From positions 1 to 43,530 of the forward strand of contig CAMBQP010000019.1 of NCBI GenBank assembly GCA_945869955.1: a stretch of 43,530 nucleotides of DNA, read 5' to 3'. The notes under the pieces are model-generated. The model had not been told where the DNA came from. It saw only the letters and a list, made by a program, of their open reading frames with translations, and did not search any database. Shown piece after piece: positions 1 through 9,266 of this stretch. Origin of the DNA: Schlesneria paludicola DSM 18645 (GTDB lineage Bacteria; Planctomycetota; Planctomycetia; Planctomycetales; Planctomycetaceae). Each line of letters starts with the position of its first letter. The stretch's first letter is position 1. The position numbers and the translations under genes are program-made.

Positions 1-270
1 GAAAAAGAGGGAACATTTGTTAACCACAAGGGACTCGCCCAGGCGATCCATCGTGGGTTGCGGGGGCCAGAAGGATCACGTCCTGATGGTCGGATTTTGT
101 TTGACTTACTGGGTCGCGGCGGATTGTTCCATGCAGCCTCGTTGCGTCAGGAAATTGCGAAAGAGATTCCGGCATTGGCAGCGATCGGTGCTGGTGATCT
201 GGGAGAAAATGGGGTGCTGCTGAGTGCCGCGAAGACCGAAGTCGGATCGACGCCTGTCGTGATGGCCTGA
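1..270 (+). CDS. nuoG: NADH-quinone oxidoreductase subunit G, C-terminal end (partial)
   Basis: An open frame enters from the left edge in frame 1 and stops with TGA at 268-270, leaving the last 89 residues. The visible part begins EKEGTFVNHKG, which matches the stretch near the end of molybdopterin-oxidoreductase-type subunits (the family pattern is a Glu-Gly-Thr-Phe-x-Asn segment that normally shapes the cofactor cleft). NuoG is the large iron-sulfur subunit of the peripheral arm of complex I and passes electrons from NuoEF toward NuoI. The assignment rests on this motif and on the directly following nuoH-N genes in canonical order. The frame has no start inside the window, so length and cluster ligands cannot be judged. 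Confidence 0.85.
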   Translation, partial: EKEGTFVNHKGLAQAIHRGLRGPEGSRPDGRILFDLLGRGGLFHAASLRQEIAKEIPALAAIGAGDLGENGVLLSAAKTEVGSTPVVMA

Positions 271-365
271 AGTGGTGACGAGGGCCTGTCGGGAAATCTG
301 AGGCCGAGGAATGAAGAACTGATATTTCATCGGTTCACTTTAAGAGTACTGAAAGAAACAATAAT

Positions 366-385
366 TGCCGTCGAATTTGACGGCA
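366..385 (+). other. Hairpin in the nuoG-nuoH spacer
   Basis: TGCCGTC (366-372) and GACGGCA (379-385) form a perfect 7-bp stem around a 6-base loop. It lies in a 235-base spacer that is unusually long for this operon. There is no T-run after it, so it could be a processing or attenuation element rather than a terminator; function is inferred only from position. Confidence 0.3.
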
Positions 386-505
386 TGAAGTGGTTTAAGC
401 GACGAAATGACAAACGGTTGTCCTTCGTGACTTTTTTTACGAAATCCCTCACACCAGCCCGGTGAAATGCCTGGCGGGGGCGAGGGAGGAAAAATGACCT
501 GAGAC

Positions 506-1726
506 ATGCTTGAACAAATCATCAACTGGTTTCCCGAATGGGCTCGTCCGTTCATCATGCCGATGCTCACGATTGCGATCGTGCTGCAGGTGAATCTGGG
601 GGTCTGTTCGTATTTGATTTTGCTGGAACGAAAACTTTCGGCTTGGATGCAAGACCGCATCGGTCCGAACCGAGTCGGTCCGTGGGGTTTACTGCAGCCC
701 TTGGCAGACATGTTAAAACTGCTGATGAAGGAAGATGTGATCCCAGGTCATGTCAACAAGTTCCTGTATGTCCTTGCCCCTGGCATTTCGGTTTTTACCA
801 CGATGCTGGCGTTTGCGGTCGTCCCCTTCGGGCCTGTTCCGAGTAACCTGAGTGCTACCGATGGTCAATTTCCCTATATCATTGCACCGGGAATCGACCT
901 GGGGATGGTCTTTATCTTCGCCGTGGGAAGTCTGGCCGTGTACGGGATTATCCTGGGTGGTTGGGCCTCGAACAACAAATACAGTGCACTCGGTGCGATG
1001 CGGGCCAGTGCTCAGGTCGTCAGTTATGAAATCCCGCTCGGTATGTCCGTGATTGGTCTGGCCCTGTTAACGGGTTCGATGAGTATCGAAAAGATCTTGC
1101 TGCATCAGGCGAACGCGGGAATTTGGGGTTGGAACATCTGGTTCCAACCGCTCGCCTGTGTGATTTTCTTCGCGGCGGCCATGGCCGAAGCACAGCGATT
1201 ACCATTCGATCTTTCCGAATGTGAACAGGAATTAGTCGGTGGTTGGCATACCGAATACAGTGGAATGAAGTGGGCGTTATTTTTCCTCGGTGAATACACT
1301 CACGTCATCACGATCAGTTTTTTGACGAGTATTCTGTTCTTCGGCGGCTGGCATTTTCCGGGGATTGCCGAATCTGACAGCAACTATCTGGGTTCGACAC
1401 TGGTCAAGATGCTGGTGCTCATGACCAAATCATTTGCCTTTATTGTCGTGATTCAGATGTTGCGATGGACGATTCCCCGCTTTCGTTTTGACCAGTTAAT
1501 GGGCCTTGCCTGGAAAGTTCTGATTCCGCTGGCAACACTGAATGTGGTCTGCGTAATGATCGTCAAACAGTTTCATTTGAATGTCTGGTGGTTACTGCCG
1601 ATGTCCGCATTACTTTGTCTCGGGGCGGGTCTGATCGGAACGCAGGCGAAACGCCCGTTTTTGCGTCGAGCCACACCCCCTGTTGATAAGCCGCATGGGC
1701 ATCATGCTCCTGCACATGCCCATTGA
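506..1726 (+). CDS. nuoH: NADH-quinone oxidoreductase subunit H
   Basis: A 406-residue polytopic membrane protein of the NuoH/ND1 family, which anchors the peripheral arm of complex I and forms part of the quinone-binding chamber. Recognisable family segments are LLERKLSAWMQDRIGPNRVG near residues 38-57, followed by the LLQPLADMLKLLMKED stretch, and the loop FDLSECEQELVGGWHTEYSG around residues 235-254, whose acidic residues line the quinone cavity. The start ATG at 506 has an AGGGAGGA ribosome site at 483-490. An earlier ATG at 494 stops after two codons. It is longer than the E. coli protein (about 325 residues). The extra length includes a His/Pro-rich C-terminal tail (HGHHAPAHAH) that is not typical of the family. 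Confidence 0.97.
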   Translation: MLEQIINWFPEWARPFIMPMLTIAIVLQVNLGVCSYLILLERKLSAWMQDRIGPNRVGPWGLLQPLADMLKLLMKEDVIPGHVNKFLYVLAPGISVFTTMLAFAVVPFGPVPSNLSATDGQFPYIIAPGIDLGMVFIFAVGSLAVYGIILGGWASNNKYSALGAMRASAQVVSYEIPLGMSVIGLALLTGSMSIEKILLHQANAGIWGWNIWFQPLACVIFFAAAMAEAQRLPFDLSECEQELVGGWHTEYSGMKWALFFLGEYTHVITISFLTSILFFGGWHFPGIAESDSNYLGSTLVKMLVLMTKSFAFIVVIQMLRWTIPRFRFDQLMGLAWKVLIPLATLNVVCVMIVKQFHLNVWWLLPMSALLCLGAGLIGTQAKRPFLRRATPPVDKPHGHHAPAHAH

Positions 1727-1839
1727 AACTCAGCTGACTTTTTACCCCGAATGACGCTTCCCTGAGAGACATCGGGTCACAGGGTCATCATCAGAATACT
1801 ATCGGCCCCTGCCGGATGCGGAGATCACGAGGACCCATC

Positions 1840-2487
1840 ATGCCAATTGATGCCAATGAAGTTGAGTGGGTAGAAGAACCAGCGATGAACTTCTGGGAGT
1901 CGAGTTATCTTCCTGCAGTTTTGGACGGGTTACTGACCACGGGACAGCACGTCGCGAACTTTGCTCCGATTACCGAGTACTATCCTGAACAAAAGCCGAC
2001 GCTTCCTACCCATTACCGTGGGGTGCATCGGCTGAATCGGGATGATAAGGGCCGCGTGAAGTGCGTCGCCTGTATGATGTGTGCAACCGCCTGTCCTGCA
2101 CATTGCATTGATATCGTTGCCCAGGATGCTCCGAAAGACGATCCTCTGTGGGCTGATCGGGACAAATTTCCGAAGTCATTCGTGATTGACGAACTGAAAT
2201 GCATTTACTGCGGTATGTGCGAAGAAGCTTGTCCGGTCGATTCGATTGAATTGACCAGCATTTTTGACCTGACCGGGATGACCCGAAAAGAGATGCTGTT
2301 TGACAAGGAAAAACTATTGAGTGTGTTTGATCAGACGAAGGATTCTGGTAAGGATCCCGTCCGGACACACAAAGGAAAAATCGGTCACGCCAGTGACTTC
2401 ACGGAATTGCATACGCTGGGACCAGCCACTTCGGTCCGGGGAGACGACCGGGCCGCAAAGTCGGTTTCGGCCGGCGTGATTGAATAA
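1840..2487 (+). CDS. nuoI: NADH-quinone oxidoreductase subunit I (two 4Fe-4S ferredoxin)
   Basis: A 215-residue protein with two ferredoxin-type motifs, CVACMMCATACP from about residue 75 and CIYCGMCEEACP from about residue 121. These bind clusters N6a and N6b, which carry electrons from NuoG toward the quinone-proximal cluster N2 in NuoB. The GMCEEACPVDSIE segment is diagnostic for NuoI. I start it at ATG 1840 because GAGGA at 1829-1833 is spaced six bases upstream; an in-frame ATG at 1816 would add eight residues but has no such site. The tail after residue 170 is long and charged and probably disordered. The stop overlaps an upstream candidate ATG of the next gene. Confidence 0.96.
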   Translation: MPIDANEVEWVEEPAMNFWESSYLPAVLDGLLTTGQHVANFAPITEYYPEQKPTLPTHYRGVHRLNRDDKGRVKCVACMMCATACPAHCIDIVAQDAPKDDPLWADRDKFPKSFVIDELKCIYCGMCEEACPVDSIELTSIFDLTGMTRKEMLFDKEKLLSVFDQTKDSGKDPVRTHKGKIGHASDFTELHTLGPATSVRGDDRAAKSVSAGVIE

Positions 2488-2507
2488 TGGAAAGAGGGTT
2501 GATCGCG

Positions 2508-3272
2508 ATGGAATGGACTGAGGAAAACGGACTGCTGCTGATCCCATTGGGGTTGGGCTGGTTGGCCGTTTGGTTATTGATGCCATCCGAACGGAAACGC
2601 CCCCGAATCCTCGGTGGTCTCGCCGGATTGGCGGCAATCCTAATCATGCAAATGATGCTGCTTCCACCAGCGGGAGATCTCGTGCGCAATGCGCTGTTCT
2701 TCTTGTTTGCTGCGGGAAGTGTGATCAGTGCGGCACTGATGATTACCGATCGAAATCCAGTCTATTCCGCTCTGTGGTTTGCCCTGGTGACGTTATCGGT
2801 TTGTGGATTGTTCCTGCTGAACAGTGCTCCGTTCCTCGCCGCAGCGACGATTATCGTCTATGCAGGGGCGATCATCGTCACCTTCCTGTTCGTGATCATG
2901 CTGGCTCAACAATCGGGAACAATCGGAAACTATGATCAGCAGCCACTGCAACCGGCGATGGCTTCCCTGGGGGCCTTCATTCTGTTGGGTGCCTTGTTAT
3001 TCACCCTGCAGGAATGGGGCCACATCGGCGGGCCAGACGCGAGTCAGCATGCCATGCCAGGTCAGTTCATTACCGTTCCTGTGGAACTTCAGCCGAATCC
3101 TCTGAGTCAGCATCCTCCGGATAACCCACATGAAATCGGCTCGTTGCGGGTGCTGGGACGTTCGCTGTTTGGTGATTATTTGTTTGCAGTGGAATTGGCG
3201 GGAACGGTTTTATTAATTGCCACAATTGGTGCGATCGCGATTGCACCACGGAGGTCACAAGGAACACTATGA
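2508..3272 (+). CDS. nuoJ: NADH-quinone oxidoreductase subunit J
   Basis: A 254-residue membrane subunit of complex I with several hydrophobic segments. The family signature is clear in AGSVISAALMITDRNPVYSALWF and in the AAATIIVYAGAIIVTFLFVIM region, whose conserved helix with a pi-bulge couples quinone chemistry to proton transfer. I prefer ATG 2508, with GAGGG at 2494-2498 nine bases upstream, over ATG 2487, which overlaps the nuoI stop (TAATG) but lacks a ribosome site. There is a long loop with Pro, His and Gln between about residues 165 and 215, ahead of a last transmembrane segment. The stop overlaps the nuoK start as ATGA, which suggests translational coupling. Confidence 0.95.
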   Translation: MEWTEENGLLLIPLGLGWLAVWLLMPSERKRPRILGGLAGLAAILIMQMMLLPPAGDLVRNALFFLFAAGSVISAALMITDRNPVYSALWFALVTLSVCGLFLLNSAPFLAAATIIVYAGAIIVTFLFVIMLAQQSGTIGNYDQQPLQPAMASLGAFILLGALLFTLQEWGHIGGPDASQHAMPGQFITVPVELQPNPLSQHPPDNPHEIGSLRVLGRSLFGDYLFAVELAGTVLLIATIGAIAIAPRRSQGTL

Positions 3273-3727
3273 CCCAAGTTTCTGAGATGACCGCTACTGC
3301 TTTGGAAAGTCAGCTGATCGTTGGTGCGACCTTGTTCGTATTAGGCGTGATCGGTTTTTTAACTCGCCGCAATTTGATCTTAATCATGCTCTCGGCCGAG
3401 CTGATGCTGCATGGTGTTTCAATTAATTTGACGGCGTTCAGTCGCTATCACGGCAACCCGCAGGGACAAGTCTTCACGATCTTCGTGTTGACGATCGCCG
3501 CTTGTGAAGCGGGTCTGGGGCTTTCACTGATCCTGTCGCTTTATCAGCGACGCAAGTCGTTGGATGTGCTGCTCTGGGGGAAACTGGGGGAAGACGACTT
3601 GCCAGTCTTTACCAGCCCGTCGAACCTGCCTGTGCAAGTTCCGGTTGATCCGAATGCGGACTATCCGCATCTGTCACCATCCGGACGCATGCCCAAAACG
3701 CAGCCGACAACACCGACAAAAACCTGA
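3269..3727 (+). CDS. nuoK: NADH-quinone oxidoreductase subunit K, with a C-terminal extension
   Basis: A Mrp-type antiporter-related small subunit of the complex I membrane arm. The core spans residues about 10-105 with three transmembrane helices. It holds the conserved glutamates in MLSAELMLHGVSINL and in AACEAGLGLSLILSLYQRR, which form part of the proton path. It is 152 residues, whereas typical NuoK is about 100. The extra roughly 45 residues after the third helix are Pro- and Asp-rich and probably extramembrane. The start ATG overlaps nuoJ by four bases, and an AAGGAA-like site precedes it. Confidence 0.95.
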   Translation: MTQVSEMTATALESQLIVGATLFVLGVIGFLTRRNLILIMLSAELMLHGVSINLTAFSRYHGNPQGQVFTIFVLTIAACEAGLGLSLILSLYQRRKSLDVLLWGKLGEDDLPVFTSPSNLPVQVPVDPNADYPHLSPSGRMPKTQPTTPTKT

Positions 3728-3787
3728 CTCTGAAGCGAATGAGCTGGTTCGAGTCTATCACACGAAAACCGAAGCTCGACGAAAAAT

Positions 3788-3811
3788 GCCCTAGGCCTGA
3801 CCGCCTGGGGC
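3788..3811 (+). other. Intra-operon hairpin between nuoK and nuoL
   Basis: GCCCTAGGC (3788-3796) pairs with GCCTGGGGC (3803-3811) over nine positions, one of them a T-G wobble, around a six-base loop. It sits in the 127-base nuoK-nuoL spacer and has no T-run. It could set relative transcript levels or protect an RNA end; that is inference from position. Confidence 0.4.
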
Positions 3812-3854
3812 TTGGTTCCAGATTGAATGTGCGAACGCAAACGCGGAGTTGACC

Positions 3855-5852
3855 GTGACTGACTGGTTACAAGAAAACGTGCTCTGGCTGATTCCCGCCG
3901 CCCCGCTGCTGGCGTGCCTGTGGATCGTGTTGGTAGGACATGTCATCCGTCGCCAATACGCCCATCGCCCCTTGGTGATCGGGCTCGCGGTCGCATTGGT
4001 CGCATCGCTGTACTTGCTCACCGTCGTCGTGCCTCATGGTTTCGGGCATGAGCATGAACCGAGTCACTCGGTTGTCACCACGGTGTATCAGTGGATTCAG
4101 ATTGGCACGATTGATATTCCCGTCAAACTGCGTGCCGATGCCATGTCTGCCCTGATGTTGACTATGGTGACTTCGGTCAGCCTGCTTGTCGCCATTTTTG
4201 CCAGCAGCTATATGAAGGGGGATCCTGGCTATCCGCGCTTCTTTGCCGCGATGGCGTTGTTCGTGTTTTCGATGTGTATGTTGGTGCTTGCGGGAAACTT
4301 TTTATTACTGTTCGTTTTCTGGGAAGCGGTGGGTCTTTGCAGTTACTTGCTGATTGGATTCTGGTTCCACAAACCGAGTGCCGCTGCGGCAGCCAAGAAA
4401 GCGTTTGTGGTTAATCGGATTGGGGACTTCGGCTTCATTCTGGCCATTTTTCTGATCTGGCAAACGTTTGGAACACTCGATTTTCAGACGCTCTTTGAAT
4501 CACCTCAGCGGATTGCCGAGGTTTTGAAAAGCCAACCCGAAATGTTCCATTGGATTTGCCTGCTGCTCTTTGTCGGTGCGGTCGGAAAATCGGCTCAATT
4601 TCCTCTGCAAGTCTGGTTGCCTGACGCGATGGAAGGGCCGACTCCTGTTTCGGCTTTGATTCACGCTGCCACCATGGTGACTGCGGGGGTCTATCTGGTC
4701 GCCCGTTGCACACCGTTCTTCGTCCATGCACCTCAGGTGCAAATGATTGTCGCGGGTATCGGGGCTGCGACGGCCTTGATCGCCGCCATCACGGCGTTGA
4801 CGCAATACGATTTGAAACGAGTCTTGGCTTATTCGACCGTGAGTCAACTCGGCTACATGTTCATGGCATTGGGTGCCGCCGGTGGTGGTGCTGAATTGGC
4901 TGTTCCTGCCGTCACGTTTGCCATGTTCCACATGTTTACTCACGCCTTCTTCAAGGCGGTCTTGTTTCTTTCCGCAGGTTCCGTGATGCATGCGATGGGT
5001 GACGTGATTGATATGCGTCGCTTCAGTGGACTGCGGAAGGCGTTGCCCATCACGCATTGGACGTTTCTCGCCGGGGCACTCGCCCTGGCTGGTGTCCCTT
5101 TGCTGTCAGGGTTCTGGAGTAAAGACGAAATCCTGGCCGTGTTGGCTGCCGCGTCCCGCGGATCCGAACATGGTGGCTTTTACAGCGTCATTCTTGGGAT
5201 TGCCTTGCTGACCTCGTTGATGACCGCCTTCTATACTTTCCGTGCTTACTTTATGACTTTCTGGGGTGACGAGAAGTTTCCAGAAGAGGCGGGACATCAT
5301 CCGCATGATGCACCACCCGCGATGGCAGGTCCGCTCGCCATTCTGGCCGGTGCGGCTCTGGTTGTGGGACTGATCTCAGGTCCGACCCATTTGTACGCCC
5401 ACTATCTGCATCATACACCCGGGTTCCCCGAGGGACACGAGTTCCCGATGGACTGGTTGATGATGGGGGTGAGCTCGGTTCTGGCGATCGGTGGGATTGG
5501 CGTCGCTTATCTGATGTATGTCCGATCACCAAAAACTGCCGAGAACCTGAAAAATCGCTTACCGATCCCCTTTTTGGTTTCGAACGAAGGTCTATTTATC
5601 GACTGGTGTGGGTACAAGTTTATCGCCAGCCCGCTGCGTGGGTTTGCAAAAGTGTGTGAACTGTTCGATCGTTGGGTCATCGATACACTGGTGGATTGTG
5701 TGGGATTCATTCCTGCCCTGTTCGGCAGTGTGCTCCGTCCGATCCAGAACGGGATGGTCCAAAACTACGCCATGGTGATGATGATCGGGCTTTTGGTTTG
5801 CCTGATCACGGTGCTCAGAGCGTTGGCGGTCACGACGTCGGGAACGATGTGA
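3855..5852 (+). CDS. nuoL: NADH-quinone oxidoreductase subunit L
   Basis: A 665-residue antiporter-like proton pump subunit at the distal end of the complex I membrane arm. The core has the classical proton_antipo sequence: FVFWEAVGLCSYLLIGFW (conserved Glu), then LPDAMEGPTPVSALIHAATM, then LTQYDLKRVLAYSTVSQLGYM and the MFHMFTHAFFKAVLFLSAG stretch with lysines and histidines of the proton channel. I chose GTG at 3855 because CGGAG at 3844-3848 is six bases upstream; a TTG at 3849 in the same frame directly abuts that site. The C-terminal third carries the amphipathic lateral region and ends with a hydrophobic helix, as expected for NuoL. nuoM follows after 13 bases. Confidence 0.96.
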   Translation: MTDWLQENVLWLIPAAPLLACLWIVLVGHVIRRQYAHRPLVIGLAVALVASLYLLTVVVPHGFGHEHEPSHSVVTTVYQWIQIGTIDIPVKLRADAMSALMLTMVTSVSLLVAIFASSYMKGDPGYPRFFAAMALFVFSMCMLVLAGNFLLLFVFWEAVGLCSYLLIGFWFHKPSAAAAAKKAFVVNRIGDFGFILAIFLIWQTFGTLDFQTLFESPQRIAEVLKSQPEMFHWICLLLFVGAVGKSAQFPLQVWLPDAMEGPTPVSALIHAATMVTAGVYLVARCTPFFVHAPQVQMIVAGIGAATALIAAITALTQYDLKRVLAYSTVSQLGYMFMALGAAGGGAELAVPAVTFAMFHMFTHAFFKAVLFLSAGSVMHAMGDVIDMRRFSGLRKALPITHWTFLAGALALAGVPLLSGFWSKDEILAVLAAASRGSEHGGFYSVILGIALLTSLMTAFYTFRAYFMTFWGDEKFPEEAGHHPHDAPPAMAGPLAILAGAALVVGLISGPTHLYAHYLHHTPGFPEGHEFPMDWLMMGVSSVLAIGGIGVAYLMYVRSPKTAENLKNRLPIPFLVSNEGLFIDWCGYKFIASPLRGFAKVCELFDRWVIDTLVDCVGFIPALFGSVLRPIQNGMVQNYAMVMMIGLLVCLITVLRALAVTTSGTM

Positions 5853-5865
5853 GGAAGATTCTTCG

Positions 5866-7551
5866 ATGCCCAGTTTGTTAGTTGTCATGATTTTTTTGCC
5901 TGCCCTTGCGGCGGTAGCGTTGTTGCTGCTCGATCCGCAAGCGTCGGCAGTCCGCGCCCGTTGGGTGGCCCTGATCGCCACGGTCGCAACGTTCTTTGTT
6001 TCCTGGGGAGTTGCTGCCCAGTACCTGGCGTTGCCAGCGATTGAAAGCCATGAACGTGGCCCCGTCCATCCGCAATTAGTGCTGCGGCAGACGTGGCTCG
6101 ATTTATCGGTGGCGGGACCCGTTTCGGCGTCCGGACCAGATAGCCCCGCAATCAAGATGGAGTTCTTCCTCGGACTGGACGGAATCAGTCTGGCACTCGT
6201 GCTGCTGACCACCATCCTGACGATCTCGTCCGTGCTGGTCTCGTGGACCGCTATCAAGGATCGGGCGGCCGAGTTCTATGCCTGTCTGCTGATTCTCGAA
6301 ACCGGTTTGATTGGGGTCTTTTGCTCGTTCGATATTCTGCTGTTTTACGTCTTTTTTGAATTCACTCTGATCCCCCTGTTCTTTCTGGTTGGGATCTGGG
6401 GTGGCCCGCTGCGGCGTTATGCCGCTGGCAAGTTTTTTGTTTACACCTTGGCAGGAAGCTTGATCACGCTGCTTGGTCTGGTTTCCATGGTGGTCACGAC
6501 TGTCAAAGCGAACCCGACCCTGGTCACGCCATTCTCGATTCCCGATCTGGCCAAAACGCTGACGGAGCACCCGTTGCCCGCCGAAACTCAGTTCATCCTG
6601 TTCCTGATGATCGCTGCCGGGTTTATGGTCAAAGTGCCCCTCTTTCCGTTCCATACCTGGCTGCCACTGGCTCACGTTGAGGCACCCACTGCAGGCTCAA
6701 TTTTGCTGGCGGGTGTGCTGCTGAAACTAGGAACTTATGGTTTCCTGCGGATGCTGTTGCCGATGTTACCTGATGCCTGTCTGAATACCGGCTTGCCCGT
6801 AATCGGCACGATGGCTTCCATCGGCATTGTCTATGGATCGTTTTGTGCTTTAGCTCAGAACGATATCAAGAAGCTGGTCGCCTACAGTTCGGTCGCACAC
6901 CTTGGCTTTTGCATGCTGGGCTTGTTCGCATTGAATATCGAAGGGATCAGTGGTGGGGTCCTGCAGATGATTAACCACGGCCTCTCGACCGGGGCGCTCT
7001 TCTGCATCGTCGGGATGTTCTACGAACGTTATCACACACGTCAGTTGAATGAACTTGGCGGGCTTGCCACGAAACTTCCGCTGCTCGCGGTGGCAATGGT
7101 CTTTACCTCGTTTGCCAGTATTGGACTCCCCGGCCTGAATGGGTTTGTGGGTGAGTTTCTCTGTCTGGCGGGGATGTTTCGTGCCGGTGATGGGATTGGA
7201 GTTCTCTTTTCCGCCTTGGGAGCCTTGGGTGTTGTGCTCGGTGCCTGGTATCTGCTCGGTGTCTTGCAACACGCGTTCTTCGGAGCGGTGAAAGTTCCGG
7301 CCGAGAGTCACGGTCATGATCATGAATCGGTGACCGACCTGAATGCTCGCGAGGTGGTCGCACTGGCTCCGCTGCTCACGTTATGTTTGTTGTTAGGTCT
7401 GTTTCCGCAACCACTGCTGAATCTCATCCGACCGGATGTCGAAGCGGTGGCCAGTCTGTACGAAATGAAAGCGGTTAAAGCAACTGCCGTGGTCAATGAA
7501 CCCTTGAAGCATTCGCCGAGCGTGGCTCTCGGCTCGGAGGTCCGCCCGTGA
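5866..7551 (+). CDS. nuoM: NADH-quinone oxidoreductase subunit M
   Basis: A 561-residue antiporter-like proton-pumping subunit. Family landmarks are FFLGLDGISLALVLLTT, then LLFYVFFEFTLIPLFFLVGIWGG (channel glutamate), KVPLFPFHTWLPLAHVEAPT with the lysine and TWLPdAH-type motif, and LAQNDIKKLVAYSSVAHLGF. GAGGAAG upstream of ATG 5866 is a good ribosome site. A His-rich loop (HGHDHES) occurs around residues 484-490. The stop TGA overlaps the GTG start of nuoN (GTGA), so the two are probably translationally coupled. Confidence 0.96.
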   Translation: MPSLLVVMIFLPALAAVALLLLDPQASAVRARWVALIATVATFFVSWGVAAQYLALPAIESHERGPVHPQLVLRQTWLDLSVAGPVSASGPDSPAIKMEFFLGLDGISLALVLLTTILTISSVLVSWTAIKDRAAEFYACLLILETGLIGVFCSFDILLFYVFFEFTLIPLFFLVGIWGGPLRRYAAGKFFVYTLAGSLITLLGLVSMVVTTVKANPTLVTPFSIPDLAKTLTEHPLPAETQFILFLMIAAGFMVKVPLFPFHTWLPLAHVEAPTAGSILLAGVLLKLGTYGFLRMLLPMLPDACLNTGLPVIGTMASIGIVYGSFCALAQNDIKKLVAYSSVAHLGFCMLGLFALNIEGISGGVLQMINHGLSTGALFCIVGMFYERYHTRQLNELGGLATKLPLLAVAMVFTSFASIGLPGLNGFVGEFLCLAGMFRAGDGIGVLFSALGALGVVLGAWYLLGVLQHAFFGAVKVPAESHGHDHESVTDLNAREVVALAPLLTLCLLLGLFPQPLLNLIRPDVEAVASLYEMKAVKATAVVNEPLKHSPSVALGSEVRP

Positions 7552-9092
7552 ACGAAGCCATCCAACAATTAAACGGAGCCTTGTCGCTCATCGCCCCCGA
7601 AGCGGTGATGCTGGCGGGGGTCTGCCTGATCTTCTTTGCAGCCCCTTTCCTGGTGAATGAGCGGGGCGAAGCGCCGGTCGGTTTGAGACACCGTTGGGGA
7701 TTCCTTTCCCTGTTAACCCTGGTGATCGCCGGATGTGTCTGGTGGCAAAGTCCACCCGTCCCCCGCACGATGGGCCCTTTCGTGCTGGACGAATTGACCT
7801 GGTACATCCGTGGCCTGACCCTCTTTTTCGGGGCAGTGCTGGTGTTATTGCACTGGAATCAAGCCGATGATTCCCGCTCGGCAGAAAGCCACGCCTGCCT
7901 GCTGGCGATCCTCGCGGGGGTCAATCTGATCGCAGCGTCCAACGACCTGATCGGGTTGTTCGTGGCGCTGGAACTGGTCAGTATTCCGACTTACCTCTTT
8001 CTGCTACTTCCTCGTCGGGACGCTCCCGCCCAGGAAGCGACTCTCAAATACTTCCTGCTGAGCATCTTTTCCTCGGCAATCGTGCTCTTCGGGATGAGCT
8101 ATCTCTACGGAGCGACGGGAACCACCAGCCTGGCGGGGATTCATGCCGCATTCTCGGCTGGCCCGCACCAGGTCAATCCTTTAGTGGCGGTGGCAACCGT
8201 GATGCTGATCGCAGGTCTCGGTTTCCGCCTGACCGCGGTTCCGTTTCACTTTTATGCTCCGGATGTCTTTCAGGGATCTCCGACTTCCGCTGCGGCAATG
8301 TTATCCTTCGTCCCTAAGATCGCAGGGTTTGTGGCGTTGCTGAGATTGATGGTTCCCGCGACTGGGGCCGAGCAGGCCGCGACCTCATGGTCGATGAACC
8401 CGGCAGCGATTCCACTGCTCTGGTGGCTGGCGGTCATTACGATGTTTGTCGGAAACCTGATGGCCCTGATGCAGACCGACATTCGTCGCCTGCTCGCCTA
8501 TTCCAGCGTTTCGCACGCGGGGTACATGATCGTTGGACTAGTTGTCGGCATGGAACACGAGATTCCCAAAGAGGTTCTCAGCCAACCAGTGGCTCATTCG
8601 GTGAGTGGCATTGGTGCCATGTTATTCTATCTGGCGGTCTACGGTTCCATGACACTCGGAACCTTCGCCGTGTTGATTGCTGCCAGTCGCGTCAACAAGC
8701 GGATCGAAACCTACGACGATCTCTCGGGACTGTCACGAACACGTCCAGGCTTGGCACTGGTGCTGGCGATTTTCCTCTTCAGTCTGGCGGGACTTCCCCC
8801 GACTGCCGGCTTCCTCGGCAAGCTGAACTTGTTCTTCGCAGCCTGGTCACAGGGATTTGAATCGAGTCGCTGGCTGGCGGTGGTGCTGGCGATCAATGCG
8901 GCGTTGGGTGCGTGGTACTATCTGAAGATCATCGGCGTCATGTTCTTGCGTGATCCGGTTGATCGAAGTGAAACCGAAATCCAGATCGAGGCCCCTTCGC
9001 TGCTTGCTGCGGGGATCTGCCTGATGGGGACGATCGGCTTGTTTTTCTTTCCTGGATGGATCTGGGGTCCGATTCAAAGCATCATGCCTTAG
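7548..9092 (+). CDS. nuoN: NADH-quinone oxidoreductase subunit N
   Basis: A 514-residue third antiporter-like subunit of complex I. Family segments include GLFVALELVSIPTYLFLLLP (conserved Glu), EATLKYFLLSIFSSAIVLFG, VPFHFYAPDVFQGSPTSAAA and LMQTDIRRLLAYSSVSHAGYM. The start is GTG at 7548 overlapping nuoM by four bases; the sequence just before it is G-rich (CGGAGG at 7535-7540). This is the last nuo gene here, which fits the G-H-I-J-K-L-M-N order of operons with 13-14 subunits; nuoA-F are presumably to the left. Confidence 0.96.
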   Translation: MNEAIQQLNGALSLIAPEAVMLAGVCLIFFAAPFLVNERGEAPVGLRHRWGFLSLLTLVIAGCVWWQSPPVPRTMGPFVLDELTWYIRGLTLFFGAVLVLLHWNQADDSRSAESHACLLAILAGVNLIAASNDLIGLFVALELVSIPTYLFLLLPRRDAPAQEATLKYFLLSIFSSAIVLFGMSYLYGATGTTSLAGIHAAFSAGPHQVNPLVAVATVMLIAGLGFRLTAVPFHFYAPDVFQGSPTSAAAMLSFVPKIAGFVALLRLMVPATGAEQAATSWSMNPAAIPLLWWLAVITMFVGNLMALMQTDIRRLLAYSSVSHAGYMIVGLVVGMEHEIPKEVLSQPVAHSVSGIGAMLFYLAVYGSMTLGTFAVLIAASRVNKRIETYDDLSGLSRTRPGLALVLAIFLFSLAGLPPTAGFLGKLNLFFAAWSQGFESSRWLAVVLAINAALGAWYYLKIIGVMFLRDPVDRSETEIQIEAPSLLAAGICLMGTIGLFFFPGWIWGPIQSIMP

Positions 9093-9179
9093 CCGGTGGT
9101 TTGGTGGCAATCTTCGAATTGAAATCTGGGATTTGCCGCTTGCAATCGGTCTTGGGATCGTTGACGATACAAGAATTGT

Positions 9180-9211
9180 GTGAGGGCCCGCGGGTCGTAC
9201 AGGGGCCTCAC
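9180..9211 (+). terminator. Terminator-like hairpin after nuoN
   Basis: GTGAGGGCCC (9180-9189) and GGGGCCTCAC (9202-9211) pair over nine of ten positions with one G-G mismatch and a 12-base loop. A short T stretch (ATTTTT) follows at 9221-9226. It lies about 90 bases after the nuoN stop and is a reasonable end for the complex I transcript. Confidence 0.5.
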
Positions 9212-9266
9212 GTGATTGGAATTTTTCCTTACTTTTCGGATGCCGACTGAGTTTTTTGACACAGAC

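Noticed and set aside
5592-6257. A 221-residue minus-strand frame across nuoL/nuoM
   Set aside because: Overlaps two confident genes and reads as low-sense antisense.
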